Assembly: GCF_035917675.1 (NCBI RefSeq)
Contig: NZ_CP109104.1
Span: 8,997,595 to 9,061,594, forward strand
Reading direction: 5' to 3'
DNA length: 64,000 nucleotides
Source of the DNA: Streptomyces sp. NBC_01775
GTDB taxonomy: Bacteria > Actinomycetota > Actinomycetes > Streptomycetales > Streptomycetaceae
A program made the translations under genes and the position numbers. This document shows, piece by piece, positions 26,557 to 35,566 of the stretch. Below the pieces are notes generated by a model, which ran no database searches, was not told the DNA's origin, and saw only the letters and a program-made list of their open reading frames with translations. Each line of letters begins with the position of its first letter. Position 1 is the stretch's first letter.

Positions 26557-26605
26557 ACGGGACTTGGTCCCATCACCGTACATGAGTGACGGCACCAAGT
26601 CCCGT
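26557..26605. promoter_or_regulatory. two opposed TetR operator copies in the divergent promoter
   Basis: ACGGGACTTGGT (26557-26568) and its exact reverse complement ACCAAGTCCCGT (26594-26605), centres 37 bp apart. The left copy extends to the near-palindrome GGGACTTGGTCCC (26559-26571). This is a likely autorepression site for the TetR gene and control site for the oxidoreductase. Confidence 0.7.
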
Positions 26606-26617
26606 AAGATGTCCCCC

Positions 26618-27187
26618 ATGGCCCGCTGGCAACCCCACGCACCCGAGCGACTGCTCGTCGCCGCCCTTGAACTGTTCGAGGAACGGGGCTACGAGAACAC
26701 GACGGTCATCGAGATCACAGAGCGCGCCGGGCTGACGAAGAGCACCTTCTTCCGGCACTTCCCGGACAAGCGAGAGGTGCTCTTCGGCGGGGGTGCGATG
26801 ACCGGACTGCTCGTCGACGGGATCGACACGGCACCAGCCGGGGCCAGCCCTCTCGAAGCAGTAGCGCATGCCCTGGACGCGATCGGCAGAGAAGCCTTCA
26901 CCTCCGATCGTCGCGAATTCAGCGCCCGGAGGTCGGCAGTGATCGCCGCCAACCCGGAATTGCGTGAACGCGAGGCACTGAAGGAACTCGGCCTCATCGC
27001 ATCGATGATCGACGCACTCAAGCGCCGCGGCGTTCCCGACCTGACCTCACGCGTAGCCGCCGAACTGGGCGCGCTCGCCTGGAAGATCGCCTACGAGCGC
27101 TGGAGGGACACGGCCAACCGCGACGACTTCGCTGAACTCGCGCGGCGGACACTCACCGAAGTGCAAGCGGCCAGCGCCTTGTGCTGA
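26618..27187 (+). CDS. TetR-family repressor
   Basis: 189 aa from the ATG at 26618. HTH: ALELFEERGYENTTVIEITERAGLTKSTFFRHFPDKREVLF. The second domain is helical and ligand-binding. In-frame ATGs upstream (26564, 26582, 26609) would place the operator within coding sequence, so I prefer 26618. It sits divergent from the QOR gene and almost surely regulates it. The stop is followed within 100 bp by the tap fragment, so the junction to telomere genes lies here. Confidence 0.85.
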   Translation: MARWQPHAPERLLVAALELFEERGYENTTVIEITERAGLTKSTFFRHFPDKREVLFGGGAMTGLLVDGIDTAPAGASPLEAVAHALDAIGREAFTSDRREFSARRSAVIAANPELREREALKELGLIASMIDALKRRGVPDLTSRVAAELGALAWKIAYERWRDTANRDDFAELARRTLTEVQAASALC

Positions 27188-27284
27188 CGGCAGGCTCTCG
27201 GCACAGACCCGCTCCCGCTGCCCGCACCCGCGGAGCCCACAATCAGTCGGAGCGAAGGGGCGCTCCTCGCTGCACCACCGCCCG

Positions 27285-27576
27285 GATGTGGATGCACCGC
27301 CGTCTGACGGCCATGGCCAAGCTCGGCCACTACCCGCTCGGCATCCTCAACGACTGCGTCGTCTACCCCTCCCCGGGCCCGTCCCCGCTGGATCTGCTGC
27401 CCCTGGTCGACGGGAAGCCCGCCCGGGGCACCTTCCCTCTCGGCCCGGTTCCCGGCCAGGTCAAGCACGAGGGCACCCGCCCCTTCCTGTGGGCGGCCGA
27501 GTTGCTGGATTCCGGCGGGAACCCGGCCAACTACATCAAGGGCGACGGGAACGACGCCGTCGCGGAAGGGGAGTGA
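27285..27576 (+). pseudogene. tap: C-terminal fragment of telomere-associated protein Tap
   Basis: The last ~85 codons (AKLGHYPLGILNDCVVYPSP, DLLPLVDGKPARGTFPLG, PGQVKHEGTRPFLW, NYIKGDGND) match what I recall of the C-terminus of Streptomyces Tap. Full Tap has about 700 residues; here everything upstream is gone and sequence before ~27285 is unrelated. The stop overlaps the tpg start by 4 nt (GTGA), preserving the normal tap-tpg coupling. Confidence 0.7.
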
Positions 27577-28142
27577 GGGCCCGTGGCCGACCCGATCACC
27601 GAGGCCTCAACCGGGCCGCCCAGCACGCGGCCACCCAGCCCCTGCCCAAGGGCGCCCCGGTCCGCATGCGGCACCTGGTCGAACACCTGGGCGGCAGTAC
27701 CCGCGCCGCCGCCGGCCTGCTCGGCATCGCGCGGCGCACCGTGGAGCGCTACACGAAGGGCGAGATCAAAACCCCCCGCAAACCCGGCCTCGCCGCCCGC
27801 CTGGAGGACGAGCTGCGCGCCCGCTGGCAGCCCGGCCTCCAACGCCGGGCAATCGACCACGCCAAGAACAACGGCTTCACCATCGAGTCCTATGCCAGCT
27901 TCGGCTACGACGCCCCCGGCGGCACCACCGACGAGGCCCGGATGTGCCTGATCACCCAGCACATCCCGCCCGCCACCGCCCGAGGAATCCTCGACGCCTA
28001 CCAGAGCGGCGCCACCGCACAGCAGATGGAGGACAGGCTCTCCGAGGCCCTCACCTACCACTACTTCCGCGACAACGGCCGCCGCGCCCATGGCCTGGAC
28101 GCCACCATCAAAGACATCGACTACATGGACATCGACTTCTGA
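27573..28142 (+). CDS. tpg: Tpg, telomere terminal protein homologue
   Basis: 189 aa, against ~185 for known Tpg. Features in order: PLPKGAPVRMRHLVEHLGGS, HTH GIARRTVERYTKGEIKTPRK, basic region LEDELRARWQPGLQRRAI, GYDAPGGTTDEAR, then YHYFRDNGRRAHGLDA and the acidic end IKDIDYMDIDF. Tpg is covalently attached to the 5' ends of linear replicons and primes end patching. I place the start at the GTG at 27573 overlapping tap. The N-terminal ~12 residues differ from the usual MSLFGDGLDAAL, so the start region may be altered. With tap truncated, Tpg function would need Tap from elsewhere. Confidence 0.8.
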   Translation: MRARGRPDHRGLNRAAQHAATQPLPKGAPVRMRHLVEHLGGSTRAAAGLLGIARRTVERYTKGEIKTPRKPGLAARLEDELRARWQPGLQRRAIDHAKNNGFTIESYASFGYDAPGGTTDEARMCLITQHIPPATARGILDAYQSGATAQQMEDRLSEALTYHYFRDNGRRAHGLDATIKDIDYMDIDF

Positions 28143-28401
28143 AAGGGGGCGAGGTGCCCAGCACCGGCCAGCCCGTGAGACTTGGCGCCTCATCAGGTGG
28201 CGGCTGAGCGGAGGACTTGGCGGGGCTGAGCGTGTGAACTGGCGGACAGGGTAGCGGCCGGCTCTCTCACCTGCCGAGTTCCACGGAAAGTGTCCGTGGG
28301 AGGGGAAGTGTCCGTGGGGCAGCCCGGATGTCCTGGTGGCATGAAGGCCTTGATCCCTGCACCAGCTGTCGTGCAGGAGACGGTGTGGCCGGCCGTGAAG
28401 C

Positions 28402-29244
28402 TCAGATCGTGCGGCGTAGCGAGGTCTCAACGGCGTCGATCAGCGGATCACCTTCGGATCGTGGGTGCCGTGCGAGGCCGAGCTCGACGTCCGGCAGGGC
28501 GGGCAGGGCGTCCGCGGCGTGGCACACCATGGCCGGTTCGAGGTTCGTGGGCATGAGCGCCGCGACGCCGAGTCCGGCCCGTACCGCGGCGAGCACACCG
28601 GCCAGGCTGTTGCTTTCGAAGGCCACCCGCCAGGCCCGGTCTGTGCGTTCCAGGGTTTCCAGCACCGACGTACGCCAGGAGCAGGTGTTCGAGAACAGCA
28701 CCACCGGCAGCGGATCGGCAGTCACGTCCACACCCTGGCCGATCGCCCAGACCAGCGGGCGGCGTACCTTCCAGCGCGGCGGTCCGGGAAGGGCCGGCGC
28801 CTCGTTGAGCACGAGTTGGACGCGGCCTGTGTCGTAGGCCTCCCGCATCGCGGCGTTGGACATGCTGAGCACCTCCAGGGTTGCGCCGGGGTGCAGCCGG
28901 GCGAGGTCGGCGAGGGCCTGCGGAAGCTGGGACGCGGCGAGGTCTTCGAGCAGCCCGACGCCGCAGCGGCCGGTGAGCGTGCGCCCGGTTTCGGTGAGTG
29001 CCTGTGCGGAGAGCGAGAGAATGCGTTCGGCGTACGGCAGGAGCTCCTCGCCCGCCCGGGTCAGCGAAACACCCGATGGTGACCGGTAGAGCAGCGGACG
29101 GCCGATGACCCTCTCGAGCTTGCGCACCTGCTGGCTGAGCGCCGGCTGGGTATGTCCGAGCGTGGTCGCGGCGCGGCTGATGCTGCCCGCCCGCACGATG
29201 GCGACGAAGGACCGCAGCCACGCGGTTTCAAGATCCCTGGCCAT
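28402..29244 (-). CDS. LysR-family transcriptional regulator
   Basis: 280 aa. N-terminal HTH: LRSFVAIVRAGSISRAATTLGHTQPALSQQVRKLE; the effector domain follows from ~90. The start ATG at 29244 has no ribosome site but CATAAT, a good -10, lies 8 nt before it (29253-29258 on the minus strand), so the mRNA may be leaderless. The motif ATAA-N7-TTAT (29243-29257) overlaps start and -10, a plausible autoregulation site. It is divergent from an MFS gene, the likely target. Confidence 0.85.
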   Translation of the reverse strand: MARDLETAWLRSFVAIVRAGSISRAATTLGHTQPALSQQVRKLERVIGRPLLYRSPSGVSLTRAGEELLPYAERILSLSAQALTETGRTLTGRCGVGLLEDLAASQLPQALADLARLHPGATLEVLSMSNAAMREAYDTGRVQLVLNEAPALPGPPRWKVRRPLVWAIGQGVDVTADPLPVVLFSNTCSWRTSVLETLERTDRAWRVAFESNSLAGVLAAVRAGLGVAALMPTNLEPAMVCHAADALPALPDVELGLARHPRSEGDPLIDAVETSLRRTI

Positions 29245-29316
29245 AACGATTCATTATGCCGGCCCCAGCAAACGAACCACTACCTATGGCATGGCAGAGG
29301 ATCTAGCGTCACGAGA

Positions 29317-30540
29317 GTGACCGGATACCGGCAGATACTCGCCGTGCCAGGAATGGCATCACTGTTGGGCGTCTCCTTTCTCGCCCGTACCGCCATCACG
29401 GCTGTCGTGATGGCACTGACGATGCATGTCGTGCTGGGCCTGAACATGAGCTACGCGGCAGCCGGCGGTGTCGCGGCGGCTTTGACCACCGGGCTGGCGC
29501 TGGGCGGACCGCTGCTTGGCCGCATGATCGACCGGCGGGGTCTGCGTACGGTGCTGCTGGTAACTGCCGTAGTGCAGGCCGTGTTCTGGCTGAGCGTGCC
29601 GATCCTGCCCTACAGGGCCCTCTTGGGCGCCGCCTTCGCGGCGGGTCTGCTGATGGTGCCGGCCCAGCCGGTGACCAGGCAGGCGATCGCCGCGACGACG
29701 ACGCCGCAACAGCGCCGGGCCGCGTTCGCGCTGGAATCGGTGCAAGGCGAGCTGTCGTACATGGTGGGCCCGGCGGTCGTGATCCTCTGCGCCGCGAAGG
29801 TGTCTCCCGGTGTGGTGGCGTGGGGGCTCGGCGCCGCGATCGCGGTCGGCGGAACCGGGATCGCCTTGCTCAACCCGCCGCTGCGTGCCGCGGACGAGGC
29901 GGATGCCGGCGCGGCCGGACGGCCCCCGCGACGGGAATGGCTGGGCGTCGGCATGATTGCCGTACTGACCATGGCGTTCGGTACCACGACGCTGCTCAGC
30001 GGCGTCGACCTCGCCATCGTCGCCACGCTCGAAGAAGCAGGCCAGGTGTCCTGGGCCGCTGTGATCGTGGCCGTGCTCGGCGTGACCTCTGTCGCCGGCG
30101 GGCTGATCTACGGCGGGCTGTCCCGGTCGCTGCCCACATGGCTGCTGCTCGGCTTGCTCGGGCTCGTGACGATCCCCGCAGGGCTTGCCCACGACTGGCC
30201 CTGGTTGTGCGTGGCCGTTGTCGGCACCGGTTTTCTCGCCGCGCCGACCCTTTCCGCGGTGGCCGACGCGGTGAGCCGACGGGCGCCGGCCGGCGTGCGG
30301 GGTGAGGCGACAGGCCTGCAATCCTCGGCGCAGAGCGCGGGATTCGCGCTCGGATCCCCGATCGTCGGGGTGGCGATCGACACCTCCGTGCCGGCGGGCG
30401 GCTTCGCGGCGGCCGGGCTGGCCGGCCTCGCCGCCGCGCTGACTGGATGCCTGCTGTCCCGCCGCTGTCCGTCGCCCCGCCCGCCCACTTCAGCTCGTCG
30501 CGAGCCGGCGAGAAGAACAGACGCAACTCATGCTCAGTGA
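29317..30540 (+). CDS. MFS transporter, 12 TM
   Basis: About 407 aa from the GTG at 29317. Hydrophobic segments begin with MASLLGVSFLARTAITAVVMALT; GRMIDRRGLR is the loop 2-3 motif. EATGLQSSAQSAGFALGSPI in the C-half is typical of DHA1-like exporters. The final ~25 residues (SPRPPTSARREPARRTDATH) are hydrophilic and overlap coding-like sequence on the other strand, so the natural C-terminus may have been cut. Divergent from the LysR gene, which probably controls it. The upstream ribosome site is weak. Confidence 0.75.
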   Translation: MTGYRQILAVPGMASLLGVSFLARTAITAVVMALTMHVVLGLNMSYAAAGGVAAALTTGLALGGPLLGRMIDRRGLRTVLLVTAVVQAVFWLSVPILPYRALLGAAFAAGLLMVPAQPVTRQAIAATTTPQQRRAAFALESVQGELSYMVGPAVVILCAAKVSPGVVAWGLGAAIAVGGTGIALLNPPLRAADEADAGAAGRPPRREWLGVGMIAVLTMAFGTTTLLSGVDLAIVATLEEAGQVSWAAVIVAVLGVTSVAGGLIYGGLSRSLPTWLLLGLLGLVTIPAGLAHDWPWLCVAVVGTGFLAAPTLSAVADAVSRRAPAGVRGEATGLQSSAQSAGFALGSPIVGVAIDTSVPAGGFAAAGLAGLAAALTGCLLSRRCPSPRPPTSARREPARRTDATHAQ

Positions 30541-30765
30541 TCAGCCGCTTGAACCGCGTGGCACCGGGCCATGCGGGCGACGGCACCGGTCACCTCCCGG
30601 CCCGCACCCCCCCTGGACCCGCCGGTCGACGGCCCCGGTCCGGGAACACGCACACCTTCCCCCTGGTTTCCAGGTCCAGATCGATGGCCAGCGCGTCGCG
30701 TCAAGACGTGACTTCTACGCCGGTACCGGGCCCGTTGTCAGCGGCCCGGACCAGATCCGGCGCCA
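30470..30765 (-). pseudogene. coding-like fragment of unknown protein
   Basis: Minus-strand pieces RDALAIDLDLETRGKVCVFP and RFKRLITEHELRLFFSPARD read like real protein but are separated by a stop and lack a start. The fragment overlaps the tail of the MFS gene. Family not recognised. Confidence 0.25.
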
Positions 30766-31235
30766 GGCCGGCCACTCGCACCGACACCACGCCGCCCCAC
30801 GAACACCCGCGTTCGTCTCCCGGCGCGCCACGCATCCTCCAGGAGCAACTCGTAACGCCGGGCACAACGAACCCTTGCACACCCGCGTTACGAGTTACCT
30901 CCCACCACCTTGCCCAGCAGGGATGAGCGTCCGCACAGCGTGGACAACGCAACCCTCAGCCCGCCATCGACGCAGGTCAGCGAGTTCCGCCGGTGCCCCG
31001 CGCCGCTGTCAACAGCCCGCTGTCAGCGTGGCGTTGGCGACAACTGTCCGCTCGCACCGAACCTTGAGCGAATCCCACCGAAGACCGACGGACTGCACTT
31101 CGTCTCATCGAAGATCAAGTACGCAGATCAGGGCGTTGCATCCACGACCGCGTGACCGCGGCCGGCACTTCACAGGTACGGGCTGGACGGTGGCCCGGAG
31201 CAGCAGATCCAAAGAGCAACCCCCGTCGCGACGGT
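30541..31235. other. 695-bp stretch without an intact gene
   Basis: It contains the fragment above and an inverted repeat, AACTCGTAACG at 30847-30857 and CGTTACGAGTT at 30886-30896 (11 bp perfect, 28-bp spacer). Otherwise nothing was recognised. Confidence 0.4.
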
Positions 31236-32087
31236 TCAGCGAAGCAGCGCCGCACGCAGGGAGATGCCGTGCCGCGTACGCAGCCGCCGCAGCTCCCACA
31301 TCGCCACGGCAGTGACGGTCAGCGGGGCTCCCAGGAGGAAGGCCACCCGCACCCCGAACGGCACACCGTCGTAGGCACCCCGGAACACGTCGAAGAGAGC
31401 GACCTCCCAAACGAGCAGCGTTGCGAGCAGCGGTGGAACCGTCTCGTGGAGGTCTGCTGTCCGGAAGACGTGCACGAGTGACTGCGCGATGCCGTAGAGA
31501 CCAAAGGGGGCGAGCCACAACCCGAAGGCGCCCAGGGCGAACAGCAGCACCACCCGCCCTGGCGACGCCGTCCAGTTCGTGTCCTCGCGCACGTACCCCA
31601 GCCCCGTCATCAGTCTTGGCACGGCGAGCGTGACGACCAACGCGAGCAGCGCCCCGGCGGGCTTACCCGCGCGGCGCAGGAACAGGCGCCGGTTGGGTGG
31701 GCGGGCCGCCGCGATGAAGGCGGCGACGGCAACCGGGAACGTCACCCCCAGCACAATAAGGGTGGTACGGATCTGGCCGAAGCGGTCGTCCAACACGGAG
31801 TCGGCGTCCGACGCCAGCCCGTAGGACAACAGCATCCACGTGACGGCGACCAGGCCGACGACCGTCCGCAAAACCTGCACCTTCTTCACCACGGGGTCGT
31901 TCACGCGGCCCGGCCGGGACGGCGTGAACACCGCACGCCCCACAGCGATCGGATTGAAGAGACGTCCGAAGGTCAGCCGACGCGCCGGACCGGGCGGCCA
32001 CGGGCCCGCTGGCGGCACGGGTGGCGAACCCGGTCCCGGCGATCGTCCTCCTCCGTATGGATTCCACGGCGCTCCGCCCCCGCTCAT
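31236..32087 (-). CDS. membrane protein with about six TM helices, unknown function
   Basis: 283 aa. The N-terminal ~40 residues are Gly/Pro-rich (GGGAPWNPYGGGRSPGPGSP) and lie in the cytoplasm. Hydrophobic segments start at VLRTVVGLVAVTWMLLSYGL, TTLIVLGVTFPVAVAAFIAA, LLALVVTLAVPRLMTGLGYV, VVLLFALGAFGLWLAPFGLY and further on. No catalytic motif. The C-terminal RRLRTRHGISLRAALLR is basic. Proline-rich N-terminal tails are frequent in actinobacterial integral membrane proteins of unknown role. It appears intact amid debris. Confidence 0.7.
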   Translation of the reverse strand: MSGGGAPWNPYGGGRSPGPGSPPVPPAGPWPPGPARRLTFGRLFNPIAVGRAVFTPSRPGRVNDPVVKKVQVLRTVVGLVAVTWMLLSYGLASDADSVLDDRFGQIRTTLIVLGVTFPVAVAAFIAAARPPNRRLFLRRAGKPAGALLALVVTLAVPRLMTGLGYVREDTNWTASPGRVVLLFALGAFGLWLAPFGLYGIAQSLVHVFRTADLHETVPPLLATLLVWEVALFDVFRGAYDGVPFGVRVAFLLGAPLTVTAVAMWELRRLRTRHGISLRAALLR

Positions 32088-32198
32088 CCCGGCATCCTTC
32101 CTGTCGTCGTTTCAAGAGGTCACGAAAAGAATCGCAGACGCCTAGTTCCCACTGCAGTTGCGCTGCAGTTATATACCGACCGCCACCACGCCACCAGC

Positions 32199-32234
32199 GC
32201 GAGCAGCTCGAAGTCGAGCCGGCTCTGCTCCCCC
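32199..32234 (-). pseudogene. tiny ATP-dependent DNA ligase fragment duplicated from the 40.6-kb remnant
   Basis: The stretch encoding GEQSRLDFELLA on the minus strand recurs at ~40619-40654 with near-identical DNA. The flanks differ. Confidence 0.45.
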
Positions 32235-32295
32235 GGCGCACCCCCGGCCGGGGCGCTGTGCAGCAGCCCGGCCCGGCGCGGACACATGACGAAAC

Positions 32296-32332
32296 GCCCC
32301 GCCCCCCCAGAGCGAAGAGGGAAGGGCGGGGC
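32296..32332. terminator. GC-rich hairpin
   Basis: GCCCCGCCC and GGGCGGGGC (9-bp perfect stem, 19-nt loop containing GAAGAGGGAA). Confidence 0.45.
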
Positions 32333-32459
32333 TCGGGCTTCGCCGCTCGCGGCCGGGAACCGCGTCCCCACGGCGCGGACGAGAGATCCGTTCCCCTTTC
32401 CGGGGCGCCGGGCCCCATGATCACCCGGCGATCTCGGTACTCACCCTCGTAGCCGGGCG

Positions 32460-32705
32460 CTGGGACGCGTGCTGCTGGAGCGCAGCCCGCTCCCCTCTGA
32501 TCGATCGCGAGCTTCCAGCGGGTCTTGGCGGCGACCCAGCCGGACAGGTACGTGCACGACGCGCCGGGGGAAGGCACCCACCACTCGCTGGGGTCCTTGT
32601 CGGCGTTCTGCCTGTGGTACTTCGCCGTCACCGCGACCAGCGACCGATCCGAGCCAAGGTCGTTGGCATAAGCCTCGCGTCGCTTCGCATCCCAGCTCGA
32701 AGCCC
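32460..32705 (-). pseudogene. C-terminal part of an HNH endonuclease (DUF1524/GmrSD-like)
   Basis: Reads WDAKRREAYANDLGSDRSLV, AVTAKYHRQNADKDPSEWWV and CTYLSGWVAAKTRWKLAIDQ, the conserved end of secreted HNH nucleases (N..K..KDP..W.P, C.Y...W...K..W.L.. DQ). The catalytic His region upstream and the last ~20 residues are missing. Confidence 0.65.
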
Positions 32706-32883
32706 CAACTGGCGGGGAGCGTCATTCGTTCCGTGTTGTATCCCCCCTGACAAGGGCTTCCAGGTGTTGCCCGGACGAGGGGCGTCGAGCGCTCCTTGAG
32801 CTGAATCATGGACGTCCACCGCGGCTCGCGACTACGAGGCCCTGCCCGCTGGGCGTGGGCTTCCCAAGGGGTGGCACGGACAG

Positions 32884-34005
32884 TCAGCGGAACAGGCGGA
32901 AGAACCCGCGCACCTGCTTGACCAGCGACTCCGGCTGCTCCAACGCGGCGAAGTGGCCGCCGTGCGGCAGTTCCTCGAACCAGCGCAGGTCGGTGAACCG
33001 CAGCTCGGCCTCCCGCCTCGACGGGCGGGTTATGTCGCGCGGGTAGACCGACAGCCCGGATGGCGCGGTCACCTTGTCCCGGAAGTTGGCGAAGCTCTCC
33101 CAGTACAGGCGCGCCGACGACGTGGCCGACGCGGTGAACCAATAGACCGAGATCTCGTCGAGGATCGTCTGCCGCGACAACGCGTCCTCGGGATGGCCGT
33201 CGTTGTCCGTCCACGCCCAGAACTTCTCGGCGATCCAGGCGGCCTGCCCCGCCGGGGAGTCGGTGAGGCCGTAGCCGAGCGTCTGCGGCCGGGTCGCCTG
33301 GATCGCCGAGTACCCCCGGCCGGTGCGCTGCATCTCCTTCTCGGCCTTGAGATTCGCCAGCTCCGCGGGCGTCGGGTCGTTGAACGTGCCCGCCGCCACG
33401 GATCCCAGGTTCAGGTGGACGCCGGTGACCCGCTCGGGCGCCACCTCGCCCAGCAGCGCGGACACCGCCGAACCCCAGTCACCGCCCTGCGCGCCGTACC
33501 GTTCGTAACCCAGCGAGACCATCAATGTGTCCCAGGCGCGCGCGGTGCGAGTGATGCCCCACCCGGTCGTCGACGGTTTGTCGCTCCAGCCGTACCCGGG
33601 CAATGACGGCGCGACCACGTGGAACGCGTCCGCCGGGTCACCGCCGTGCGCGCGCGGGTCGGTCAGCGGGCCGAGGACCTCCAGGAATTCGAGCACCGAA
33701 CCCGGCCACCCGTGCGTGAGCACGAGCGGGAACGCGTCCGGCTCCGGCGAGCGGACGTGCAGGAAGTGGATGCCCAGCCCGTCGATGGTCTCGCGGTACT
33801 GCGGGAAGACGTTCAGCCGCTCGGCGAACCCGAAGTCGTAGTCCTCGGCCCAGCTGCGGCAAAGCTCCTGCGTATACGCCAGCGGCAGCCCCTGTGACCA
33901 GTCGTCCACCGGCTCGCGCTCGGGCCACCGTGTCCGTCGCAATCGTTCACGCAGGTCCGCGATCTCGGCTTCGGTGACGCTGACCTCGAACGGCTCGGCG
34001 GACAT
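32884..34005 (-). CDS. epoxide hydrolase (EHN domain, alpha/beta hydrolase)
   Basis: 373 aa. The N-terminal EHN segment begins EPFEVSVTEAEIADLRERLR with RTRWPE. The hydrolase core shows the oxyanion motif HGWPGS (~98-103), nucleophile Asp in GAQGGDWGSAV (~D176), and the catalytic His in ELPHGGHFAALEQ near the end. Tyr residues in the cap (for example EISVYWFT) supply epoxide protonation. Acts on epoxides to diols, like microsomal epoxide hydrolase. It lies 64 bp downstream of the MFS gene on the same strand and probably shares its transcript, which would also be under control of the CGNR-linked promoter region. Confidence 0.88.
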   Translation of the reverse strand: MSAEPFEVSVTEAEIADLRERLRRTRWPEREPVDDWSQGLPLAYTQELCRSWAEDYDFGFAERLNVFPQYRETIDGLGIHFLHVRSPEPDAFPLVLTHGWPGSVLEFLEVLGPLTDPRAHGGDPADAFHVVAPSLPGYGWSDKPSTTGWGITRTARAWDTLMVSLGYERYGAQGGDWGSAVSALLGEVAPERVTGVHLNLGSVAAGTFNDPTPAELANLKAEKEMQRTGRGYSAIQATRPQTLGYGLTDSPAGQAAWIAEKFWAWTDNDGHPEDALSRQTILDEISVYWFTASATSSARLYWESFANFRDKVTAPSGLSVYPRDITRPSRREAELRFTDLRWFEELPHGGHFAALEQPESLVKQVRGFFRLFR

Positions 34006-34069
34006 GGCAAGGCTCCTTACGGGTCGAGTTGCTGGTCAAGGCGTTGTCGGATCAGACGCAGGCGGACCG

Positions 34070-35515
34070 TCAGCGCGGGCTCCCACGCGTGGCGTCGGGT
34101 TCGGGGCGGCGGTCGGCGGTTGGGCGCCGGGTCAGGCTGAGGACGAGTCCGGCCAGGGGGAGTGCCGCGAGCACAGCGAGGGCCATTGGCGCGGGCACGA
34201 TGCCGGACAGACCTGCGACAGCGGCCGGACCGATCCCGCCGCCCAGGGCGTTCATGAAGTTGAGCAGGGCCTGTGCGGTGTTGCGGTCGTCCGCGGCGAC
34301 CAGGTCCGGCGCGAGGCTCACCACTACGGCTTGGGCGCCGGCGAACCCGCACACGGTCAACGCCGTGCCGATGACGATCGGGATCGGCCCGGTGGAGATC
34401 GCGACCACGAGCACGCCGATGACGGCGAGTGCCGCGAGCCCGGCCGACATCTGCCAGCCGGTGAACCGGTCGGTCAAGGTGCCGACCAGCCGCCCGGCCA
34501 GCACCGAGCAGGCGGCGGCCGGGGCCAAGAGCACGCCGGCTTCCAGGGGGCCACCGCCCGTGGCCTGCTCGATCAGGGACGGGGCGCGGAACAGCACCCC
34601 GTAGTAGCCGGCGAAGACGGTCCCGCCGATGAGCCCGGCCGCCAGGAAGCCGCGGGATGCGATCACCCGCCGAGGCACGAACCCGTCGGGCGTGCTTCGC
34701 ACGCGCCACCACAGTCCCACGGCGGCGAGCGTCCCGGCGGCGGCCACGACGAGCGTGACCGGAGCGGGCAGGCCGACCGAGTGTGCCTGCAACAACGTGA
34801 TCAAGGAGCCGGCGAGTACCGACAGCACGGTCGCGCCGACGATGTCGAGTCGCCCGGTCGAGCCGTTTCGCTCGCCGCTACCGCTCCGCGCCAGCGCGCG
34901 CCTGCTCGGCAACGCGGCCAGCAGGAGGGGCAGCGCGAGGACCGGGACCGCCAGCACGGCACGCCACCCGAGCCATGCGGTCACCGCCCCGCCCAACAGC
35001 GTCCCGCACCCCGACGCCGTCGCGCTGGCGGCCGCGATGATTCCCAGGGCGCGGATCCGTTGCCGCCCGGGAAGAGCCGTGGCCGCGGCAAAGACGGCGA
35101 TCACGGTCGCGCCCGCCCCGGCACCGCCGATCAGTCGGCCGACGATCACGACGGACAGTGTCGGCCCGGCCCCGGCGAGCGCGGAGCCCGCGGCGAGCGC
35201 CACGACCCCGGTGACGAGGACCTGGAAGGGGCTCCAGCGGACCAGCAGCCGGCCCGCGACCGGCATCGCGAGCGCGGAGGTCAGCGACCACGCGGCGAGA
35301 ATCCACGCGGTGGCCCCGAACGGCACCGCGAGTGCGCGGCCGATGGCCGGCAGGGCCACCGACGGCGCCCCCAGTGCCACGTACATCGGCAGCACCAGCA
35401 TCCCCAAAGTCAGCCCCAGCCGACGCCCGTCCGGGGCGTTCGTTCGCTCCGGTGCCGGGGTCCCTGCAGACGGGATGGCCTGCGGCGTCGTCCCCTGTCG
35501 AGTACGTTGTGACAT
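34070..35515 (-). CDS. MFS transporter, DHA2-like multidrug exporter
   Basis: 481 aa with about 14 hydrophobic segments; LVLPMYVALGAPSVALPAIG opens helix 1, GRLLVRWSPFQVLVTG is the loop after helix 2, VIVGRLIGGAGAGATVIAVF helix 4. AAAGGAG lies 7 nt before the ATG. It is divergent from a CGNR zinc-finger regulator with a GTAACGTTAC palindrome between them. Likely exports a toxic compound; the co-directional epoxide hydrolase downstream suggests a detoxification unit. Confidence 0.82.
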   Translation of the reverse strand: MSQRTRQGTTPQAIPSAGTPAPERTNAPDGRRLGLTLGMLVLPMYVALGAPSVALPAIGRALAVPFGATAWILAAWSLTSALAMPVAGRLLVRWSPFQVLVTGVVALAAGSALAGAGPTLSVVIVGRLIGGAGAGATVIAVFAAATALPGRQRIRALGIIAAASATASGCGTLLGGAVTAWLGWRAVLAVPVLALPLLLAALPSRRALARSGSGERNGSTGRLDIVGATVLSVLAGSLITLLQAHSVGLPAPVTLVVAAAGTLAAVGLWWRVRSTPDGFVPRRVIASRGFLAAGLIGGTVFAGYYGVLFRAPSLIEQATGGGPLEAGVLLAPAAACSVLAGRLVGTLTDRFTGWQMSAGLAALAVIGVLVVAISTGPIPIVIGTALTVCGFAGAQAVVVSLAPDLVAADDRNTAQALLNFMNALGGGIGPAAVAGLSGIVPAPMALAVLAALPLAGLVLSLTRRPTADRRPEPDATRGSPR

Positions 35516-35533
35516 GTTAAAGCTCCTTTGAGT

Positions 35534-35543
35534 GTAACGTTAC
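35534..35543. promoter_or_regulatory. GTAACGTTAC palindrome in the MFS/CGNR divergent promoter
   Basis: A perfect 10-bp palindrome 19 bp from the MFS start and 24 bp from the CGNR start: a candidate operator for the CGNR protein. Confidence 0.5.
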
Positions 35544-35566
35544 GGAGCAGTGAGGAGACACGTCAA

